Position numbers and translations under genes: made by a program
In this document: piece by piece, positions 30,405 through 33,778 of the stretch
How positions within the stretch are numbered: the stretch's first letter is position 1
How the letters are laid out: every line of letters starts with the position of its first letter
Notes under the pieces: generated by a model
The model's input: the letters and a program-made list of their open reading frames with translations, nothing else
Told to the model about the DNA's origin: nothing
Database searches by the model: none
NCBI GenBank assembly: GCA_046761005.1
Contig: JBHIFI010000017.1
Span: 1 to 33,778, forward strand
Direction of reading: 5' to 3'
DNA length: 33,778 nucleotides
Source: JAGMCJ01 sp046761005
GTDB taxonomy: Archaea > Thermoplasmatota > Thermoplasmata > RBG-16-68-12 > JAGMCJ01

Positions 30405-31484
30405 TTGTCGAAGCGCGATGTCATCGTTGTGGGAGCCGGTCTTGCGGGCTTAACAGTCGCAAGGTATTGTGCGGAGTACGGTCTGGACGTTCTCGTAATC
30501 GAAAAGAAGAAGTCCATCGGATCTGCAGTGAGATGTGGGGAGTACCTTGCTTCCGATGATGAGATTATGGAGATGTTTCCCCAGTGCTATGATCTGGGGG
30601 ATTTGTTTCAATGCCTGAGCGGGTGCGTGCGTAGAGAATTCGAGAATATTTCAGTTTATAGTCCAAAGGGAAAAAGATACGTGGTGCCCTTCCAAGGGAT
30701 AATGATAGATAGGGAAGAGTTCGAGAAAAATCTGGCGGCTCAAGCGGAAAGGAACGGTGCAGAGCTTCTTCTCGATACCATGGCAAAATCCGTGAGAGGA
30801 GAGGATGTGATTACCTCCAAAGGGTCACTAAGCGCAAGAATCATAGTTGGTGCGGACGGGCCCCTTTCGAGGGTCGCGAGCTCGGTTGGGCTTCCCCGCC
30901 CCCCTCAGCTCTACAGAGCGGTTACGACATATGTGGAGGGTTCCTATCGGGATGAGATTGCCCTCTTCTTCGGGCAGTTGAGTCCTGGCGGGTACGCGTG
31001 GATATTCCCGAAGGTCGGAAAAGCGAACGCTGGTCTCGGTGTCTGGGATAAATATGACGGAAGTACGTCCGATCTTCTGAAGTCCTGGTTGAGAACGATG
31101 GGATTGAGATTTGGGGCTATTCGCCGAAAGCTCCTCCCCGCCTCAGGCCCCGCTCATAGATTGCAGAGGGGGAATGTTCTTATCGTTGGCGACTCGGCCG
31201 GTCACGTCATCCCAACGACTGGAGGAGGGATACAAACTTCCATGATATGTGCCCGCGAAGCCGCGAAATCTATTGCCGAATGTCTTTCATCGGGCGTCCT
31301 GCTTGAGGCCTACGAATCGGCCTGTAAGAGGATTGTCTGGGGACCGCTGCGAATGGGCTTGAAAATCAAACGTCTCGCGGATAAGGTGCTCTGGAGCGAT
31401 TTGCTGACAACGATGGCAATGAGGTTCCTGGGCATCAAAGGAATAGGTCGCGCGATAAGGTGTCAGCACCTATTCAGGTCATAG
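30405..31484 (+). CDS. Geranylgeranyl-reductase-family flavoprotein
   Basis: A 359-residue FAD enzyme that saturates double bonds of isoprenoid chains, in archaeal lipids or quinone tails. The N-terminal dinucleotide motif is VIVVGAGLAGLTVARYC, the GxGxxG-linked acidic residue is in LVIEKKKSIG, and the FAD-binding GDSAGHVIPTTGGGIQ lies near 265. A cysteine-containing RCGEYLAS loop near 44 is typical of the family. The start is TTG at 30405 behind GTGAGAGA. It is shorter than most relatives (about 390-450). It lies 40 bases after the polyprenyl synthase, so both probably serve the same isoprenoid pathway. Confidence 0.88.
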   Translation: MSKRDVIVVGAGLAGLTVARYCAEYGLDVLVIEKKKSIGSAVRCGEYLASDDEIMEMFPQCYDLGDLFQCLSGCVRREFENISVYSPKGKRYVVPFQGIMIDREEFEKNLAAQAERNGAELLLDTMAKSVRGEDVITSKGSLSARIIVGADGPLSRVASSVGLPRPPQLYRAVTTYVEGSYRDEIALFFGQLSPGGYAWIFPKVGKANAGLGVWDKYDGSTSDLLKSWLRTMGLRFGAIRRKLLPASGPAHRLQRGNVLIVGDSAGHVIPTTGGGIQTSMICAREAAKSIAECLSSGVLLEAYESACKRIVWGPLRMGLKIKRLADKVLWSDLLTTMAMRFLGIKGIGRAIRCQHLFRS

Positions 31485-31613
31485 AGAGCTCCGAAAACCT
31501 AGCATGAGGACTGAACTCTCATCCAATGAAGTTCTCTCTGTGAAGAATCGAAAACAAAAAAGCTTATGTTAACCAAGGATATTGGACACCATCGGAGAAG
31601 TGGAGTGGATTCC

Positions 31614-32468
31614 ATGAATCCCGGTGGGCAAGACCTCAATGATGAAACTCCTAGATCGAATGTCTATCACGTCCCGCGAGGGAGGTCGAAGAAGGTCACG
31701 ATCGCTCTCGCGATTGTCACAATCATAGTATTGTCTGCCCTCTTCTACCTCGTCTTCTCTTACCCTTTTGAGCACTCTCCAATGACCATGACCCAGTTTA
31801 TTGATTCAGCACGCGACACAAATGGTGATGGTTATCCCGATGATTATTTTCCCTACAAGGAAGGTGAAAACGTTACGGTTCGCGATAGAATTGCGGGGTT
31901 CGATTACGACTTTTTGTTTGAATACGGCAGGTGGGGTCTGAAGTTCTCCTACAATGGAAAGAAGTGGAAAGAATTCTACGCATGGCGAGACGGCATCTCA
32001 GCATATCTGTACGATAACGTTAGCCTGTGTTCATATGGTTTGGGCGACTGGATTACGCTGGAGGGCACGATCGAAAAATCCGAGTATTACGGAATGACCT
32101 TCGAGCATGTTGCTTGGTCTGTAGCCGAGGAAACAGGCCCCTTCAACCTACCTTCTGTAGATCTGAACCTCACGCAGGTATCCCCGGAAGTGTGGAGTAT
32201 CGAGGTTTCGGATTGCAATAACAGTTGCAAGCTCATGCACTTCGAGGTTGTCCTTAGAAGATATGGATACGGATGGGATTGGCTGAAAGGGCTTGAACAT
32301 GGCAAGAAGTCGACATCCATGGAATTCTGGGACATAGATCGCGATGAGTACCTTAGCACGGGGGATAAGATATACGTTGAACCCTGGCAGGATGGGGAGT
32401 ATGAGATCGCAGTTTTCTTCCACAACGAGGAGCTGGAGACCGTCTCCTGGGAGTATTACACGCCCTAG
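31614..32468 (+). CDS. Membrane-anchored extracellular protein with calcium-loop motif
   Basis: A 284-residue protein starting at ATG 31614, behind GGAGTGG; a TATA-like CTTATGTT at 31562-31569 supports it and rules out the upstream ATG that lies inside that element. One helix at residues 27-48 anchors it, with a basic cytoplasmic stub. The outside part begins with a DTNGDGYPDDYF loop (68-79), an EF-hand/dockerin-type calcium site. A second loop-like segment (DIDRDEYLSTGDKIYV) lies near the C-terminus. The rest is aromatic-rich beta sequence. Similar architectures are common among archaeal surface proteins, but no function is recognised. Confidence 0.65.
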   Translation: MNPGGQDLNDETPRSNVYHVPRGRSKKVTIALAIVTIIVLSALFYLVFSYPFEHSPMTMTQFIDSARDTNGDGYPDDYFPYKEGENVTVRDRIAGFDYDFLFEYGRWGLKFSYNGKKWKEFYAWRDGISAYLYDNVSLCSYGLGDWITLEGTIEKSEYYGMTFEHVAWSVAEETGPFNLPSVDLNLTQVSPEVWSIEVSDCNNSCKLMHFEVVLRRYGYGWDWLKGLEHGKKSTSMEFWDIDRDEYLSTGDKIYVEPWQDGEYEIAVFFHNEELETVSWEYYTP

Positions 32469-32472
32469 AACT

Positions 32473-32859
32473 TCACATCAATGTCTGGAAGGTGCCAAAC
32501 AGGACGAGAGCCTGGTAGACTAGAAGCGAAATCATAACCGCCGCGCCGAGAATCATTCCTAGCCGAACCAGATTATCGATTTCAGGATTGAAAGCGCCCA
32601 CCGCCAAACCCAAGGCAACCAATAGAGTCCCCACCGCCATAAAATCAATCACAATCTCCCACTGTAACGGCTCAGCATCGACTTTGTTGACAATCAAGTG
32701 ACTCAGACCTATATGGCAACCAACGATAATGATAAGACCAGCAACGATAAGAACCAGAGGGATTTTCCTTGATTCCTTGTTCTCTTCTGTAGCTGACGTT
32801 TCTTCGCCGGCTAACCCGCTAGGCAATTCCTCCTGAATATCGGATCCCTCACTCGTCAT
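32473..32859 (-). CDS. Small three-helix membrane protein
   Basis: A 128-residue protein. The first 30 residues are acidic and hydrophilic (EELPSGLAGEETSATEENKE), followed by helices starting at IPLVLIVAGLIIIVG, VIDFMAVGTLLVALG and MILGAAVMISLLVYQ. ATG 32859 follows GAGGGT. No family is recognised. It converges on the anchored extracellular protein with a four-base gap, and diverges from the TlpA-like gene. Confidence 0.6.
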   Translation of the reverse strand: MTSEGSDIQEELPSGLAGEETSATEENKESRKIPLVLIVAGLIIIVGCHIGLSHLIVNKVDAEPLQWEIVIDFMAVGTLLVALGLAVGAFNPEIDNLVRLGMILGAAVMISLLVYQALVLFGTFQTLM

Positions 32860-32976
32860 CTAGTACCCTCCTATTCTCTACGATGTACACACCCGTGAAA
32901 TGGGTCTTGCTACATTAATGTCTCGTTCAGGAGAATGGAAAGATATTTCAGATGAGAGTTTTTTTGACGAGTTAGC

Positions 32977-33618
32977 ATGAGGTTGGAGGGCGTCGCGAAG
33001 CTGGCTTCGATCTTCTTATTCCTCTCTCTACTGGTTTTCGAAACTGTCCCCACACCCCAGGCTTTGAAGAAAGCCCCTGACTTCACCTTGACAGACATTG
33101 GGGGAAACGAATTCTCGCTCTCGGATTTCGAGGGCAAAGCAGTCATTCTTGACTTCATGGCAACATTGTGCTCGCCTTGCCTAGCAGAGATGGGCCACTT
33201 GGTGGAATTGAGAGGCAAGTATTCTGAAGAGCAGCTTCAGATTATATCAATGGATATCGATCGCTATGAGACTTGTGGGGATCTTCGAAGCCTCGCCGAG
33301 AATTGTGGAGCAGATTGGATTTTCGCAATCGACGCATCAGGAGTCGCGGAGTTGTACGACATCGGGGCGATACCCACATTGGTGGTTGTCGATCCAGAGG
33401 GCTACACACAATACCAAGGCACCGGCCTTCGAAGCATCGAATTCTTGGAAAGGCAAGTGAAACTGGCCCTGGGAATTATACAGCCTATTGGTCTCTTGGA
33501 GGTGATGCTAATCCTCCTTTTGGCTCTAATCATCTCAATAGTCCTCGTAATCTATTTCTTCAGGATTAGGCGGAAAGGGGGCCGCGACTCGTCGCATGGC
33601 GAAGTGGGAAGTCCGTAG
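32977..33618 (+). CDS. Membrane-anchored TlpA/ResA-like thiol-disulfide protein
   Basis: A 213-residue protein with an N-terminal signal or anchor helix (residues 8-23), a TlpA/AhpC-type thioredoxin domain (residues 33-168) and a C-terminal transmembrane helix (175-197) with a basic tail (RIRRKGGR). The redox motif is CSPC (C65, C68) in LDFMATLCSPCLAEMGHL; the cis-proline is in GAIPTLVVVDPEG. Two more cysteines (about 98 and 109) may form a second pair. The domain should face outside the cell, where it could reduce or isomerise disulfides of exported proteins. The start is ATG 32977; no clear ribosome binding site is seen. Confidence 0.82.
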   Translation: MRLEGVAKLASIFLFLSLLVFETVPTPQALKKAPDFTLTDIGGNEFSLSDFEGKAVILDFMATLCSPCLAEMGHLVELRGKYSEEQLQIISMDIDRYETCGDLRSLAENCGADWIFAIDASGVAELYDIGAIPTLVVVDPEGYTQYQGTGLRSIEFLERQVKLALGIIQPIGLLEVMLILLLALIISIVLVIYFFRIRRKGGRDSSHGEVGSP

Positions 33619-33778
33619 TTGTGCGAGAATTGCGATGTTCCTTTGAGGTTTTGCGACGACCTAGGCTGTTTCTGTCCCCAGTGTTTGAGAGATTCCTAGG
33701 AGGCTTCCGGATATCCTCCATCAATTAGGCTACCCGAAGGATTAGTCCTGGCATTTTGCTGAGGTGATTCAGAACGGA

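Noticed and set aside
1..33778. CRISPR array, insertion sequence or prophage
   Set aside because: No regularly spaced direct repeats, no transposase or integrase, and no terminal inverted repeats were seen anywhere in the window.

Overview
The window looks like part of an archaeal chromosome, most likely a Thermoplasmatota-type euryarchaeon. This placement is inferred from gene content and signals; no rRNA or tRNA gene was found to confirm it. Supporting signs are archaeal TATA boxes about 26 bases ahead of start codons (several apparently leaderless), frequent GTG/TTG starts with ATGA-type overlaps, a geranylgeranyl reductase, a long-chain polyprenyl synthase, a UbiA prenyltransferase, an RPA-like OB-fold protein, a PaREP1/HEPN protein, SufT (DUF59), and a complex I without NuoEFG.

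Layout. 0-1.65 kb: a decayed stretch with a small operon (73-aa protein, PaREP1/HEPN protein, frameshifted third gene) and related C-terminal remnants. 1.67-5.35 kb: a crotonase with a C-terminal zinc ribbon, a secreted six-Asp-box propeller protein, and an OB-fold protein. 5.4-6.1 kb: a frameshifted nucleotidyltransferase. 6.2-18.2 kb: a respiratory complex I cluster, nuoB-nuoA leftward and nuoC-D-H-I-J1-J2-K-L-M1-M2-N rightward, with genes overlapping or nearly abutting. 18.2-20.2 kb: a retropepsin-like protein, a sparse region with a membrane-protein fragment, and a multi-pass membrane protein. 20.2-23.0 kb: a leftward three-gene operon (anchored extracytoplasmic protein, ECF-S-like membrane protein, DUF362) divergent from a winged-helix regulator plus thioredoxin; a perfect 8-bp inverted repeat lies between them. 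23.0-27.6 kb: an M29-like protein that seems to lack metal ligands, a DASS transporter, a citrate-synthase-fold citryl-CoA-lyase-like protein, a Rossmann protein and IscU. 27.6-31.5 kb: the remnant of an RND/MMPL exporter, SufT, UbiA/MenA-like prenyltransferase, polyprenyl synthase and geranylgeranyl reductase. 31.6-33.6 kb: an anchored extracellular protein, a small membrane protein, and a membrane-anchored TlpA-like thioredoxin.

The most striking system is the complex I. It has two tandem, apparently pump-competent NuoM subunits. The lateral helix region of NuoL carries an internal 26-residue duplication (FDRY...DGFVNG, then FDRR...DGLVDG), which would lengthen the helix enough to brace an extra antiporter module. 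NuoI carries four complete [4Fe-4S] cysteine motifs instead of two. No NADH (NuoEFG) or F420 (FpoF) input module is present. Together these suggest a ferredoxin- or other low-potential-donor-driven quinone reductase with an extended membrane arm. The prenyltransferase, long-chain prenyl synthase and GG-reductase further along could supply the quinone side chain or the membrane lipids in which the complex works.
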